The position numbers were made by a program, and so were the translations under genes. A stretch of DNA of 64,000 bases from Negativibacillus sp. (GTDB taxonomy: Bacteria; Bacillota; Clostridia; Oscillospirales; Ruminococcaceae). How positions within the stretch are numbered: position 1 is the first letter of the stretch; every line of letters begins with the position of its first letter. Positions 25,908 through 35,055 of this stretch are shown one piece after another. The notes beneath the pieces are model-generated. The model saw only the letters and a program-made list of their open reading frames with translations, searched no databases and had not been told where the DNA came from. The stretch lies in assembly GCA_020024325.1 (NCBI GenBank), contig JAHHTY010000001.1, forward strand, positions 1 through 64,000. Reading direction: 5' to 3'.

Positions 25908-26787
25908 CTTGCTTTTCCTCCCCGGCTGTTTTTTTGCAATGCAGTGCAAGCAGCTGTGCTAAGTATTCTTTTTGCTCCTGCCTTTCCACAACTGCATCTA
26001 CAAAACCTTTTTCCAGCAAAAATTCTGCTCGCTGAAATCCTTCCGGTAACTTCTGCCTTATCGTTTGTTCAATCACTCGGGGACCTGCAAAACCAATCAA
26101 TGCTTTGGGCTCAGCCAGAATAATATCCCCCTGCATCGCAAAACTTGCCGAAACGCCCCCTGTGGTCGGGTCCGTTAAAACAGTGATATATAAATTTCCG
26201 GCATCGCTGTGCCGTTTCACCGCTCCGCTTGTTTTTGCCATCTGCATCAGCGACATAATTCCTTCCTGCATTCTTGCTCCACCGGAAACAGTATAACCAA
26301 TCACCGGCAAATCATATCGTGCTGCATATTCAAACAGACGAGTAATTTTCTCTCCGACAACCGCTCCCATACTGCCCATCATAAAATTAGGCTCCATCAC
26401 AAACAAACAGGTTCGATAGGAAGATATCGTACATTCACCACAAACCACACCTTCCTTTTCTCCGCTGTCCAATGCAGCGTGCTTGAGTTTATTTTCATAT
26501 CCCGGAAAATCCAGAAGATTGATTGAGCGAAGCTGGGCATCATGCTCTACAAAGCTGTCTTCATCTGCAATCATACTGATTCTTTGACGTGCGTTCATGC
26601 GAAAGAGATGCCCACATTTAGGGCAAATGCCATATGCTTCGCTTAACTGGCTAACAAATAAAATATTTTTACATTTTGGGCAGGACATACACAGTTCATC
26701 CGGAACAGATGGACAACCCTCTTTTACTGCTCTTTCATAATTTTCCAAATCATTTTTAGGTCTTTGAAACAGTTTCTTTGAAAGCAT
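25894..26787 (-). CDS. accD: Acetyl-CoA carboxylase carboxyltransferase, beta subunit
   Basis: A 297-aa subunit. The N-terminal zinc ribbon is visible as CPKCKNILFV...YGICPKCGHLFRM (about residues 37-62), with all four cysteines. The carboxyltransferase domain carries GYTVSGGARMQEGIMSLMQMAKTS and LTDPTTGGVSASFAMQGDIILAEP. It partners AccA, whose gene it overlaps, and follows accC by 35 nt. Confidence 0.95.
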   Translation of the reverse strand: MLSKKLFQRPKNDLENYERAVKEGCPSVPDELCMSCPKCKNILFVSQLSEAYGICPKCGHLFRMNARQRISMIADEDSFVEHDAQLRSINLLDFPGYENKLKHAALDSGEKEGVVCGECTISSYRTCLFVMEPNFMMGSMGAVVGEKITRLFEYAARYDLPVIGYTVSGGARMQEGIMSLMQMAKTSGAVKRHSDAGNLYITVLTDPTTGGVSASFAMQGDIILAEPKALIGFAGPRVIEQTIRQKLPEGFQRAEFLLEKGFVDAVVERQEQKEYLAQLLALHCKKTAGEEKQDGSL

Positions 26788-26822
26788 TGGTTTTCTCCCT
26801 TTCTTTCCAAAATCACTTCATC

Positions 26823-28160
26823 CTACCGGCTTCTCTTGGCAATAAAATCGGTGTGATAGTCCCCAGATTTGAACTCCACCTCACTAAGCAATTCCATATG
26901 CATTTTACTGTTGTGTTCCACTCCTTCAATAACCAATTCACACAGTGCTGCCTGCAACTTGCGGATTGCTTCCTCTCTGGTTTTTGCAAACACCACCAGT
27001 TTACCAATCATTGAATCATAGTAAGGTGGAATGATGTAGTCTTGGTATAAAGCAGTATCAAAGCGAACCCACGGTCCACCCGGAACGTGAAGAAGTGTTA
27101 TTTTACCACAGCTGGGTCTAAAATTCTGCTCCGGATTTTCGGCATTGATACGACACTCGATAGCATGACCGTTCAGTTGAACATCCTTTTGTGTAAATCC
27201 CAAACGTTGACCTGCTGCAATACGGATTTGCCATTTTACAAGGTCATATCCTGTCACCATCTCAGTAACAGTGTGCTCCACTTGCAGTCTGGTGTTCATT
27301 TCCATAAAATAGAAATTTCCTTCTTTATCCAGTAAAAATTCCACCGTACCTGCATTGCAATAACCGACTGCTTTTGCAGCTTTTACTGCTGCCTTCATCA
27401 TCTTCTCTCTAGTGCGTTTATCAAGGCAAGCCGATGGACATTCTTCAATCAATTTTTGGTTTTTCCGCTGAATGGAACATTCTCTTTCTCCCAGGCATAC
27501 CGCTGCACCAAAACCATCACACAAAACCTGCATTTCAATATGCTTTGCTGGATAAAGATACTTTTCTATATATATTCCACCATCTCCAAAAGCACTCAGA
27601 GCCTCTCGGGAAGCGTTTTGATAAGCACTTTCCAGTTCTGACATTTCCTGTACCAAACGAATTCCCCGTCCTCCTCCGCCGGATCTAGCCTTAATCAATA
27701 AAGGAAAACCAATCTTTTCTGCCTGTTCTCTTGCTTCCTCTAAATCTGATACCACATCACAACCGGGAATAACAGGAACACCTGCAGCTTGCATCGTTTT
27801 TCTTGCTTCATCTTTATTTCCGGCTTTGGCAATAGTTTCTGCGCTGGGTCCAATAAAGACAATATTACATTCTTTACATAGGGCAGCAAATTGTGCATTT
27901 TCAGATAATAGCCCATACCCCGGATGGATTGCCTGTGCTCCGGAACAGATGGCAGCCGAAATAATCTCGGCCATATTCAGGTAACTTTCTCCTACCGAAG
28001 CGGGTCCAATGCAGTAACTTTCGTCCGCAAGGCTAACGTGAAGAGCATCACGATCCGCTTGTGAAAAAACAGCTACCGTAGATATTCCCATCTCTTTGCA
28101 CGCACGAATGATTCGAACCGCAATCTCTCCTCTGTTTGCAATTAAAATTTTTGAAAACAT
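26823..28160 (-). CDS. accC: Acetyl-CoA carboxylase, biotin carboxylase subunit
   Basis: A 445-aa ATP-grasp enzyme that carboxylates the biotin on AccB. Motifs are ILIANRGEIAVRIIRACKE at the N-terminus, the ATP-binding loop SGGGGRGIRLV and the catalytic region EMNTRLQVEHTVTEMVTG. The ATG at 28160 is preceded by AGGAGG at 7 nt; a longer frame upstream has no family similarity. It lies between fabZ and accD. Confidence 0.96.
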   Translation of the reverse strand: MFSKILIANRGEIAVRIIRACKEMGISTVAVFSQADRDALHVSLADESYCIGPASVGESYLNMAEIISAAICSGAQAIHPGYGLLSENAQFAALCKECNIVFIGPSAETIAKAGNKDEARKTMQAAGVPVIPGCDVVSDLEEAREQAEKIGFPLLIKARSGGGGRGIRLVQEMSELESAYQNASREALSAFGDGGIYIEKYLYPAKHIEMQVLCDGFGAAVCLGERECSIQRKNQKLIEECPSACLDKRTREKMMKAAVKAAKAVGYCNAGTVEFLLDKEGNFYFMEMNTRLQVEHTVTEMVTGYDLVKWQIRIAAGQRLGFTQKDVQLNGHAIECRINAENPEQNFRPSCGKITLLHVPGGPWVRFDTALYQDYIIPPYYDSMIGKLVVFAKTREEAIRKLQAALCELVIEGVEHNSKMHMELLSEVEFKSGDYHTDFIAKRSR

Positions 28161-28180
28161 AATTCTGCCCTCCTGCAAAC

Positions 28181-28633
28181 TTACTCTTCTCTCAGGCAGG
28201 CAAAGGAAAACTCCCCTGAAACGCACAGCTTTCCATGAACATATCCTTTACCTTGAGCAAAATAAAACGGTTTTCTTACCTTGAGCAGCTTACATTCCAT
28301 TTCCAGTTTATCTCCCGGACGAACTTTATTTTTAAATTTCACCTTATCCAAGCTTGTGAAATATGGTGTTATCTTTTGCTCTTTTCCCAGTTTTTCTGCT
28401 AATAAAACACAGCAGGTCTGTGCCATCATTTCGCACAATACCACTCCCGGCACAACAGGATTTCCCGGGAAATGTCCCTGCAAAAACCACTCTTTTCCCG
28501 AAACGGTGTAGCAGCCCTTACATTTCACAATATTTCCCATCTCATCCACTTCATCTTCACAAAGCCATGCTTCATCTATCAGCAGCATGTTATCTCGATG
28601 TGGAAGAATTTCTTTGATTGCTTCCTGTGTCAT
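28181..28633 (-). CDS. fabZ: (3R)-hydroxyacyl-ACP dehydratase
   Basis: A 150-aa hot-dog fold dehydratase. The catalytic His is in LPHRDNMLLIDEAW and the catalytic Glu in VVPGVVLCEMMAQTCCV, with the family motif QGHFPGNPVVPG. The start is ATG 28633, with AGGAGG 7 nt upstream. The codons for HFPGN create a perfect 14-bp match to the Noc-site consensus (28460-28473). It is the only dehydratase in the cluster; no FabM- or FabA-type isomerase is present. Confidence 0.94.
   Translation of the reverse strand: MTQEAIKEILPHRDNMLLIDEAWLCEDEVDEMGNIVKCKGCYTVSGKEWFLQGHFPGNPVVPGVVLCEMMAQTCCVLLAEKLGKEQKITPYFTSLDKVKFKNKVRPGDKLEMECKLLKVRKPFYFAQGKGYVHGKLCVSGEFSFACLREE
28460..28473. promoter_or_regulatory. Noc-binding-site match inside fabZ
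   Basis: ATTTCCCGGGAAAT is identical to the 14-bp core consensus of Noc sites. It falls in the codons of the conserved HFPGN motif, so protein constraint could explain part of it. Its significance comes from the other five sites within 5 kb. Confidence 0.5.
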
Positions 28634-28647
28634 TCTTTTTCCTCCTT

Positions 28648-29112
28648 TCATCGAATTTGAAATAAAGTTTGCTCATATTCTACAATGCCACCGTTTTCAA
28701 TGCAGATTTCCGCAATCTCTCCGTCCGCTTCGGCAGTAATTTCATTCATCAGCTTCATCGCCTCGATAATACATAACACATCTCCTTTTTTCACCCGGGA
28801 ACCCACCTTAACAAAAGGTTCCGCTTCCGGAGATGGTGCTGAATAGAATACACCCACCATGGGAGATTTTACCTCTGCCAGTTCCTCTTTTACCACCCCT
28901 GTTTGTGTAGTTGATTGCAGCTGTGTTTTATTTTCGGCATCATTTTCCTGCTTTTGGGAGTCTTCCGGTATTTTGGACAGGTCTGTCAAGGTTGTTGAAA
29001 CTGTATTTAAACGTTCTAATTGGATATCTAAGACTCCCTCTGTTAGATGTAAAGAGCTTAGCCCGTTTTCACGCATAATCTTTGCCAGTTCTCGAATTTC
29101 CTGAATATTCAT
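28648..29112 (-). CDS. accB: Acetyl-CoA carboxylase, biotin carboxyl carrier protein
   Basis: A 154-aa carrier. An N-terminal helical segment ([21 protein letters not shown]) is followed by a Gln/Lys/Thr-rich linker and the biotinyl domain at about 78-154, with [24 protein letters not shown] and the biotinylation motif [14 protein letters not shown] lies 7 nt before the ATG. It is located between fabF and fabZ, as in the streptococcal and clostridial fab clusters. Confidence 0.95.
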   Translation of the reverse strand: MNIQEIRELAKIMRENGLSSLHLTEGVLDIQLERLNTVSTTLTDLSKIPEDSQKQENDAENKTQLQSTTQTGVVKEELAEVKSPMVGVFYSAPSPEAEPFVKVGSRVKKGDVLCIIEAMKLMNEITAEADGEIAEICIENGGIVEYEQTLFQIR

Positions 29113-29123
29113 CGCTTTACCCC

Positions 29124-30368
29124 CTAATCCTTAAACGGTCGGAATGCAAGGCAGCCATTGTGCCCGCCAAATCCCAGCGAATCAGAAAGTGCAAGGGTCA
29201 ATTCTGCACAAGTTGCTTTGTTTGGAACATAGTTTAAATCACAATTTTCATCTGCCTGTTCATAATGAATGGTTGGTGGAATCACCCCGGTTTTCAGTGC
29301 CATCACACAAGCGATTGCTTCTACTGCTCCTGCTGCGCCCAACATATGACCTGTCATGGACTTAGTGGAACTTACATAAGCATCATAAGCAGCTTTTCCT
29401 AACGCAAGTTTTATTGCCAATGTTTCTGAACGGTCATTTAGTGGTGTACTGGTTCCATGTGCATTGATATAAACCTTTTCCCGGGAAATATCTTTTATAC
29501 CTGCTTCCTGCAATGCTAAAGAAAAGGCCCTTTGTGCTCCAACTGCTTCCGGATGAGGTGCTGTTATATGGTGTGCATCGCAGGTATTTGCATAACCAAC
29601 AATCTCAGCATAAATATGAGCCCCTCTTTCTTTAGCGTGCTCATATTCTTCCAGTACAACAATTCCTGCTCCCTCTCCCATAACAAATCCACTGCGGCGC
29701 TGGTCAAACGGCGTACACGCACATTCAGGATCTTCGCAGGTGGTTAATGCCTTACAGTTTGCAAAACCTGCAACCCCCACTTTGTTAATTGCCGCCTCTG
29801 CTCCACCGGAAATAATGGCATCTGCATAACCATAACGAATTGCATGAAATGCTTCTCCAATTGCATGAGTGGATGTTGCACAAGCTGTTACAACCGGGAG
29901 ATTTACCCCTTGTGCGTCAAAACGAATGGCAATGTTGCCCGAAGCAATGTTGCAAATCATCATCGGTATCAAAAAAGGAGAAATGTGCTTTGGTCCGCTC
30001 GTGAAAAACTTTTCGCACTGTTCTGTAATAGTATTGATACCACCAGTACCAGAGCCTACATAAACACCAAGCCTTTGAGCATCAATGTTTTTTCCTGCTT
30101 CTAATCCTGAATCTTCCATTGCCTGTACTGCTGCTGCCATGGCATATTGAGCGTACAAATCTGTTTTTCGTACCTGTGTTTTTTCTATGTACTGTGTCGG
30201 GTCAAAGTCTTTCACCTCTGCTGCCACCCGTACCTTTTGTTCGGAAGTATCAAAGCGAGTGATAAGACCTACCCCATTTTTACCTGCTGTTAGATTTTCC
30301 CAAAAATTTTTGATGTCATTTCCTACCGGGGAGATTACCCCCATACCGGTTATCACAACTCTTTTCAT
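29124..30368 (-). CDS. fabF: 3-oxoacyl-ACP synthase II
   Basis: A 414-aa elongating condensing enzyme. The Cys-His-His triad is visible: Cys in [14 protein letters not shown], His in [15 protein letters not shown] and His in [25 protein letters not shown] precedes the ATG. The coding sequence contains one of the Noc-like palindromes (29475-29490, the SRE codons). Confidence 0.96.
   Translation of the reverse strand: MKRVVITGMGVISPVGNDIKNFWENLTAGKNGVGLITRFDTSEQKVRVAAEVKDFDPTQYIEKTQVRKTDLYAQYAMAAAVQAMEDSGLEAGKNIDAQRLGVYVGSGTGGINTITEQCEKFFTSGPKHISPFLIPMMICNIASGNIAIRFDAQGVNLPVVTACATSTHAIGEAFHAIRYGYADAIISGGAEAAINKVGVAGFANCKALTTCEDPECACTPFDQRRSGFVMGEGAGIVVLEEYEHAKERGAHIYAEIVGYANTCDAHHITAPHPEAVGAQRAFSLALQEAGIKDISREKVYINAHGTSTPLNDRSETLAIKLALGKAAYDAYVSSTKSMTGHMLGAAGAVEAIACVMALKTGVIPPTIHYEQADENCDLNYVPNKATCAELTLALSDSLGFGGHNGCLAFRPFKD
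29475..29490. promoter_or_regulatory. Noc-binding-site match inside fabF
   Basis: CTTTTCCCGGGAAATA is identical over 16 bases to two of the sites between fabH and acpP (33495-33510 and 33523-33538). It is in a variable part of FabF (ISREKV), where codon choice is free. Confidence 0.55.
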
Positions 30369-30426
30369 CTGTATTCCTCCCCTTGCGGACTGTGGTGATA
30401 GCTGATGTTTAGCTCCTCTTATTGTT

Positions 30427-31167
30427 TTACATATTTAGTCCGCCATCTACACAAAGGACCTGTCCTGTGATATATCTTGCTTCTTCCCCAGCTAAAAATG
30501 CTACTGCTGCTGCAATATCCTCACCTGTGCCCATCCTCTTCATCGGGATCTGAGATTCTGCACCTTCCCTCACCTTTGCAGGAAGCGCAGCTGTCATATC
30601 TGTCTGTATAAATCCCGGCGCAATCGCGTTACAGGTAACATTTCTGGCTGCAAGTTCTTTTGCCACTGACTTTGTTAAACCTATCATACCAGCTTTTGCT
30701 GCGGCATAATTTGCCTGTCCTGCATTTCCCATTAACCCTGAAACCGAGCTGATATTGATGATTCGTCCCTGTCTTTTTTTCATAAACTGATGATAAGTAT
30801 TTTTTATCATATAGAATGCTCCATTCAGATTGGTTTCCAAAACCTTCTGAAAATCTTCTTCTTTCATAGACAAAACAAGGGCATCTTTGACTATACCAGC
30901 ATTATTCACTAGAATATCAATTCCTCCAAAACTTTCGCATACCTTTTGAACTGCTCTTTTACTTTGTTCTGGATTGGAAACATCGCAGCACACACACAAA
31001 CTTTCTACTCCATATTGTTCTATCATGCGGCAAGTTTCTTCTGCTGCTTCTTTATTGCCAGCATATATGACTGCAACATTGCATCCTTCCTTTGCCAAAC
31101 GAACTGCAATCGCCCTTCCAATACCTCGAGATGCTCCTGTTACAAGGGCTGTCCTTCTTTTTTCCAT
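30427..31167 (-). CDS. fabG: 3-oxoacyl-ACP reductase
   Basis: A 246-aa short-chain dehydrogenase that reduces beta-ketoacyl-ACP with NADPH. Motifs are the nucleotide-binding GASRGIG, NNAG, the catalytic Ser in NISSVSG, and YAAAK. Its ATG directly abuts the fabD stop (TAGATG), and the ribosome binding site GGAGG is within fabD. Confidence 0.95.
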   Translation of the reverse strand: MEKRRTALVTGASRGIGRAIAVRLAKEGCNVAVIYAGNKEAAEETCRMIEQYGVESLCVCCDVSNPEQSKRAVQKVCESFGGIDILVNNAGIVKDALVLSMKEEDFQKVLETNLNGAFYMIKNTYHQFMKKRQGRIINISSVSGLMGNAGQANYAAAKAGMIGLTKSVAKELAARNVTCNAIAPGFIQTDMTAALPAKVREGAESQIPMKRMGTGEDIAAAVAFLAGEEARYITGQVLCVDGGLNM

Positions 31168-32097
31168 CTATGTTTCCTCCATCATCTTTTTAACTGTATT
31201 CCTTAAGCTTTCTGCATCCTGTACATGGCAGACTTGAACATCCTTGCAGATTTTTTTCACAAGTCCCTCCAGAGTTTTCCCCGGCCCCACTTCAATGAAG
31301 GTATCAAAACCGTCTTCAATCATTTGTAAAATGCTTTTCTCCCATAAAACGGGATTTGTTACCTGTGAGGTCAATAACTGCTTACATTGCTCTTCGTCAC
31401 TGGGATAGGGCAAAGCTGTTTTATTTGCATAGACAGGTACTTTGGTTTCATGAAAAGGAATTTTTTTCAACTGAGCTATCAGTTGTTTCTCTGCACTTAT
31501 CATAAACGGAGAATGAAAACCACCGCTAACTGCAAGCGGAATTGCTTTTCCTTTTTCCTCTTTCACTCGACTGCAAAATTCCGCTAATTCTTCTTTATCA
31601 ATTGCAACAGACAACTGACCGGGACAATTATAGTTTACAGGATAAGCAGATGAAAATTCCTTGCAGATTATTTCTACTCTTTCATAATCTAGCTTTAACA
31701 CCGCCACCATACCTGCCGGATCTTCCTTTGCCGCCTGCTCCATTGCTTGTGCTCGATGGCACACAAAATCAAAACCATCTCTTTCAGTAAATGCGCCTGC
31801 AAAAGTTAAAGCTGCAACTTCACCTAACGAAAAACCTGCTACTGCATCTGCAACAATTCCCATCTCTTCCAATGCTCTTGCTGCTGCAAGATCTGTGCAG
31901 TAAATGCAAGGCTGTGTGTTGATTGTTTGAGAAAGCTCCTCTGCACTTCCTTCAAAGCACTGTTTTGAAGTGTTTACCCGCAGACAATCTGCCATATTAA
32001 ACACCTCTGCCGCTGCCTTTGAAGTTTGATAGAGTTCTTTTCCCATCCCACTATATTGAGCTCCTTGCCCTGCAAACAAAAAAGCTGTTTTACCCAT
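31168..32097 (-). CDS. fabD: Malonyl CoA-ACP transacylase
   Basis: A 309-aa enzyme that loads malonyl onto ACP. Motifs are FAGQGAQYSGMGKELY, the nucleophile motif AGFSLGEVAAL, the malonyl-binding Arg in CHRAQAM, and the active-site His in GGFHSPFM. It lies between fabK and fabG. Confidence 0.95.
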   Translation of the reverse strand: MGKTAFLFAGQGAQYSGMGKELYQTSKAAAEVFNMADCLRVNTSKQCFEGSAEELSQTINTQPCIYCTDLAAARALEEMGIVADAVAGFSLGEVAALTFAGAFTERDGFDFVCHRAQAMEQAAKEDPAGMVAVLKLDYERVEIICKEFSSAYPVNYNCPGQLSVAIDKEELAEFCSRVKEEKGKAIPLAVSGGFHSPFMISAEKQLIAQLKKIPFHETKVPVYANKTALPYPSDEEQCKQLLTSQVTNPVLWEKSILQMIEDGFDTFIEVGPGKTLEGLVKKICKDVQVCHVQDAESLRNTVKKMMEET

Positions 32098-32106
32098 TGC
32101 AATCTC

Positions 32107-33054
32107 CTATCTGCAAAAACTTGATGCTTGATTTAAAATCTGTTCTGCTTCTTGGAACATTTCTTCAATCATTTCTTTTGCAGTTTGTTCCTGATGTATC
32201 ATTGCTGCACACTGCCCTGCCATAAAGCTGCCGTTTTTCTCATCGCCTTCTTTGGCTGCTTTACGCAAGGCACCTGAACCCATGCGTTCCAATTCTTCAT
32301 CGGTCATTTCAGGATTATATTCTTGTCTTAAAAACTCGCGGCTAAATTGATTTTTCAAACAACGAATTGGATGTCCCAAGCGTCTGCCTGTTGAAATTGT
32401 GTCTATATCCTTTGCTTTCAGGATTTTATTTTTATAGTTTTGATGTACAGTACATTCTTTTGCAACTAAGAATCGTGTTCCGCATTGTACTCCGCAAGCC
32501 CCCAGCATAAATGCTGCGGCAATTCCTCTGCCATCCGCAATTCCTCCGGCAGCAAGTACCGGGATTTTTACCGCATCACACACCTGAGGTACTAATGTCA
32601 TTGTGGTCAGCTCTCCGATATGACCGCCTGATTCTCCTCCTTCTGCAATAACCGCAAAAGCTCCGCTGCGTTCTACCAGTTTTGCCATGGCAGTGGAAGG
32701 AACCACCGGGATAACTTTAATTCCTGCCTCTATCCATTTTTTCATATACTTTCCGGGATTTCCCGCTCCGGTTACAACGATTGGTACATTTTCTTCCACT
32801 ACAACTTCTGCTACTTCATCAGCAAAAGGGCTCATCAGCATGACATTAACACCAAATGCTTTCTTTGTCAGTTCTCTTGCTTTACGAATTTCTTCTCTCA
32901 GCCAGTTTGCATCGGCATTCATCGCTGCAATGATTCCCAGTCCTCCTGCGTTGCTGACTGCGGCTGCTAAAGATGCGTCTGCAATCCATGCCATTCCTCC
33001 CTGAAAGATTGGGTAGTCAATTCCCAAGGCTTCGCAAAGTTTCGTTGTAATCAT
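32107..33054 (-). CDS. fabK: Enoyl-ACP reductase II (FMN-dependent)
   Basis: A 315-aa TIM-barrel flavoprotein of the 2-nitropropane dioxygenase-like family. FQGGMAWIADASLAAAVSNAGGLGII, VVTGAGNPGKYM, GGESGGHIGELTTM and LAAGGIADGRGIAAAFMLGA identify the FMN-binding FabK type. The start at 33054 has AAAGGGG 7 nt upstream. It is the only enoyl reductase in the cluster, so no FabI is needed. Confidence 0.93.
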   Translation of the reverse strand: MITTKLCEALGIDYPIFQGGMAWIADASLAAAVSNAGGLGIIAAMNADANWLREEIRKARELTKKAFGVNVMLMSPFADEVAEVVVEENVPIVVTGAGNPGKYMKKWIEAGIKVIPVVPSTAMAKLVERSGAFAVIAEGGESGGHIGELTTMTLVPQVCDAVKIPVLAAGGIADGRGIAAAFMLGACGVQCGTRFLVAKECTVHQNYKNKILKAKDIDTISTGRRLGHPIRCLKNQFSREFLRQEYNPEMTDEELERMGSGALRKAAKEGDEKNGSFMAGQCAAMIHQEQTAKEMIEEMFQEAEQILNQASSFCR

Positions 33055-33135
33055 ACAAAAACCCCTTTCTGTTTCAATCATTAGACAAAAGCCGCAGGAC
33101 AAAAACCGATTTATCCTTCCGCTTTTGCCCAATCA

Positions 33136-33168
33136 AGCGGTCTTTTTGATCTTTACAAAAAGACCGCT
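33136..33168 (-). promoter_or_regulatory. Stem-loop between acpP and fabK
   Basis: Perfect 13-bp arms AGCGGTCTTTTTG (33136-33148) and CAAAAAGACCGCT (33156-33168) with a 7-nt loop. It lies within the operon, 17 nt after acpP, and has no clean T-tract on the minus strand (TGATTGGG follows). It could be a partial terminator or an RNA-stabilising hairpin that raises ACP output relative to downstream genes. Confidence 0.6.
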
Positions 33169-33184
33169 GTTGAGTTGGTATGTT

Positions 33185-33403
33185 TTATTTTTGTTCTTCG
33201 ATTGCTTTTACAATATCTCCCACTGTCTTGATGTCTTCACTCATTTCCAGCTGAATTTCAAATTCATCCTCAAAAGTCATCATCAAATCCACAGTGTCAA
33301 GACTATCCAATTCCAATTCTTCGAAAGTGGAATTTTCATGAATTTCGTTTGCATCACATTCCTTATACTCTGCTAAAATTGCAATTACTTTTTCTAATAT
33401 CAT
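33185..33403 (-). CDS. acpP: Acyl carrier protein
   Basis: A 72-aa acidic carrier. The phosphopantetheine Ser is in the classic ELELDSLDTVDLMM motif (Ser at about residue 34). AGGAGG stands upstream of the ATG. It lies between fabH and fabK. A 148-nt gap rich in palindromes lies upstream and a strong stem-loop downstream, so its expression may be set apart from the rest of the operon. Confidence 0.95.
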   Translation of the reverse strand: MILEKVIAILAEYKECDANEIHENSTFEELELDSLDTVDLMMTFEDEFEIQLEMSEDIKTVGDIVKAIEEQK

Positions 33404-33432
33404 TTTTGTTTCCTCCTAAAATGTTTTTGATG

Positions 33433-33538
33433 TATTTCCGAGGAAATAGTATCCTATTGTTTCCCGGGAAATACACTGAAGATATAAATTTTATCTTTTC
33501 CCGGGAAATATTTTTAATCAAACTTTTCCCGGGAAATA
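33433..33538. promoter_or_regulatory. Cluster of four Noc-binding-site-like palindromes between fabH and acpP
   Basis: Four 16-bp elements match TATTTCCCGGGAAATA: TATTTCCGAGGAAATA (33433-33448), TGTTTCCCGGGAAATA (33458-33473), and CTTTTCCCGGGAAATA twice (33495-33510 and 33523-33538). Three keep the perfect 12-bp core TTTCCCGGGAAA. The consensus is that of the ParB paralogue Noc, which binds specific sites, spreads and tethers DNA to the membrane to prevent septation over the nucleoid. Two further matches lie in fabF and fabZ. That they bind Noc is inference from the motif. Confidence 0.75.
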
Positions 33539-33551
33539 ATTCTTGATTTGA

Positions 33552-34511
33552 CTACCAAGTTAAAACGCAAGCCCCTGTTGTCAATCCTGCTCCAAAAGCA
33601 CTGAGTGCCAACAACTCTCCTGTTTTTAACTTAGATTCTGACTGTGCCTTATCCAAGACAACCGGAATGCTTGCCGCCGAGGTGTTTCCCAGTATTTCAA
33701 TGCCTGTTAAACAGTGCTCCATCGGAATTTTCAATTTAGCGGCTGCGGATTCAATAATTCTCAAATTTGCCTGATGTGGAACCAACCAATCCAGCTCACT
33801 GATAGATATGCTCGCTTGTTTACAAACCTCTTTGACATCGTGACAAATTGACGATACAGCAAATCTATAAACTTCCTGCCCGTTCATTGCTAAAAACGAT
33901 TCCTGCTCAGGAATACTATCAAATGGGCTATTTCCATTAACATGGGGGATATTCAAAAAATCAATATTTCCTTTTGCACTGAGGCTGATTGACTTCAGTG
34001 CATCCCCTTCTCCCAAAACAGCAGCCCCTGCTGCATCTCCAAACAAGACACAGGTAGAACGATCTTTCCAATCTACTAACTTTGACATCACATCTCCGGC
34101 AAGCACTAAAACTTTTTGCACCTTTTTTCTGACAAAGTATCCTGCTGCCACATCCAATGCATATAAAAAACCTGTACAAGCAGCTCCAATATCCATTGCC
34201 GGGCATTTTGCTCCAAGCTCTTTTTGGATGATGCAGGCTTGCGAAGGTGTGATGTAATCTCCTTTAATGGTGGCACACAGAATCAAATCCAACTGTTGGG
34301 CTGTAATTCCTGCACGAGCAAGCGCCTCTTTGCCTGCTGTGGTAAGCAGCTCTGTCAGACTTTCATCTGTACATACTGCCCGTTCCCGAATCCCTGTTCT
34401 TTGGCTGATCCATTCATCGCTGGTATCCAAGAATCCAGACAAATCATCATTTGTTTTTCGGCATTTAGGAAGGGCACTTGCTACCGAAAGCAATCGAAAC
34501 ACTTTTTTCAC
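33552..34511 (-). CDS. fabH: 3-oxoacyl-ACP synthase III
   Basis: A 319-aa initiating condensing enzyme that joins an acyl-CoA primer to malonyl-ACP. The triad is visible: Cys in DIGAACTGFLYALD, His in LVPHQANLRIIE and Asn in EILGNTSAASIP. It follows the MarR-type regulator by 18 nt, so the two share a promoter. Confidence 0.95.
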   Translation of the reverse strand: MKKVFRLLSVASALPKCRKTNDDLSGFLDTSDEWISQRTGIRERAVCTDESLTELLTTAGKEALARAGITAQQLDLILCATIKGDYITPSQACIIQKELGAKCPAMDIGAACTGFLYALDVAAGYFVRKKVQKVLVLAGDVMSKLVDWKDRSTCVLFGDAAGAAVLGEGDALKSISLSAKGNIDFLNIPHVNGNSPFDSIPEQESFLAMNGQEVYRFAVSSICHDVKEVCKQASISISELDWLVPHQANLRIIESAAAKLKIPMEHCLTGIEILGNTSAASIPVVLDKAQSESKLKTGELLALSAFGAGLTTGACVLTW

Positions 34512-34529
34512 CCTCTTTTAAACTATTCT

Positions 34530-34982
34530 TTATTTTTCAATCTGTTCTTTGAGGAATAAATCCAGCTTCATAATGCCTTGATACAAAATTTGCTGTTCTT
34601 CCTCTGTCATTCCCTTGATGATGCTTCTCACCATCGACTCATGAAAATAGCGGTGTGCAGAATCAATTTTTCTTCCCATTCGTGTCAACGAAACATAAAC
34701 AATTCTTGCATCCTCTTCTCCTCTTACCTTTTCAACATAACCTTTTTTCATCAGCTTGTTGATGGCAACAGTAACCGACGGCAATGTAACGTCCAAGTCA
34801 TCTGCAAGTTCAGAAATTGTTCTGCGTCGATTTTTTCCCTTCCCTACTGCCTCCAGGATATGCATCTCATTGATGGTTAAATCAATTTTATCCGAACGCT
34901 TTAAAACACTTTCCTCCACCTTTAAGATAGAACGATATGCCTCCACAATTGCAGTATTCAGTTTTTCTTCAAACGGTTTCAT
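34530..34982 (-). CDS. MarR family regulator of the fatty acid operon (FabT-like)
   Basis: A 150-aa winged-helix repressor. Helix-turn-helix and wing are visible at about residues 50-105 (RRRTISELADDLDVTLPSVTVAINKLMKKGYVEKVRGEEDARIVYV). Position at the head of the fab operon is that of FabT, which represses fab genes in response to acyl-ACP. The start is taken as ATG 34982, because AAAGG is 9 nt upstream; the ATG at 34991 directly abuts it. A perfect 11-bp inverted repeat at 35013-35040 lies just past its promoter and is its likely autoregulatory operator. Confidence 0.85.
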   Translation of the reverse strand: MKPFEEKLNTAIVEAYRSILKVEESVLKRSDKIDLTINEMHILEAVGKGKNRRRTISELADDLDVTLPSVTVAINKLMKKGYVEKVRGEEDARIVYVSLTRMGRKIDSAHRYFHESMVRSIIKGMTEEEQQILYQGIMKLDLFLKEQIEK

Positions 34983-35012
34983 ATTAGACATCCTTTCAGC
35001 TAATCACCGAAG

Positions 35013-35040
35013 ATTAAAAGTAATACTTGTTACTTTTAAT
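35013..35040. promoter_or_regulatory. Operator-like inverted repeat of the fab operon
   Basis: ATTAAAAGTAA (35013-35023) and TTACTTTTAAT (35030-35040) are perfect arms separated by 6 nt. It lies just downstream of the promoter (-10 at 35056-35061), where a bound MarR protein would block initiation or escape. No second copy was seen elsewhere in the cluster. Confidence 0.72.
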
Positions 35041-35055
35041 TAGATTGACAAACTA

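Noticed and set aside
33433..33538. parS sites for ParB/Spo0J
   Set aside because: parS has the core CACGTG (TGTTTCACGTGAAACA). All sites here have CCCGGG, which is the Noc specificity.
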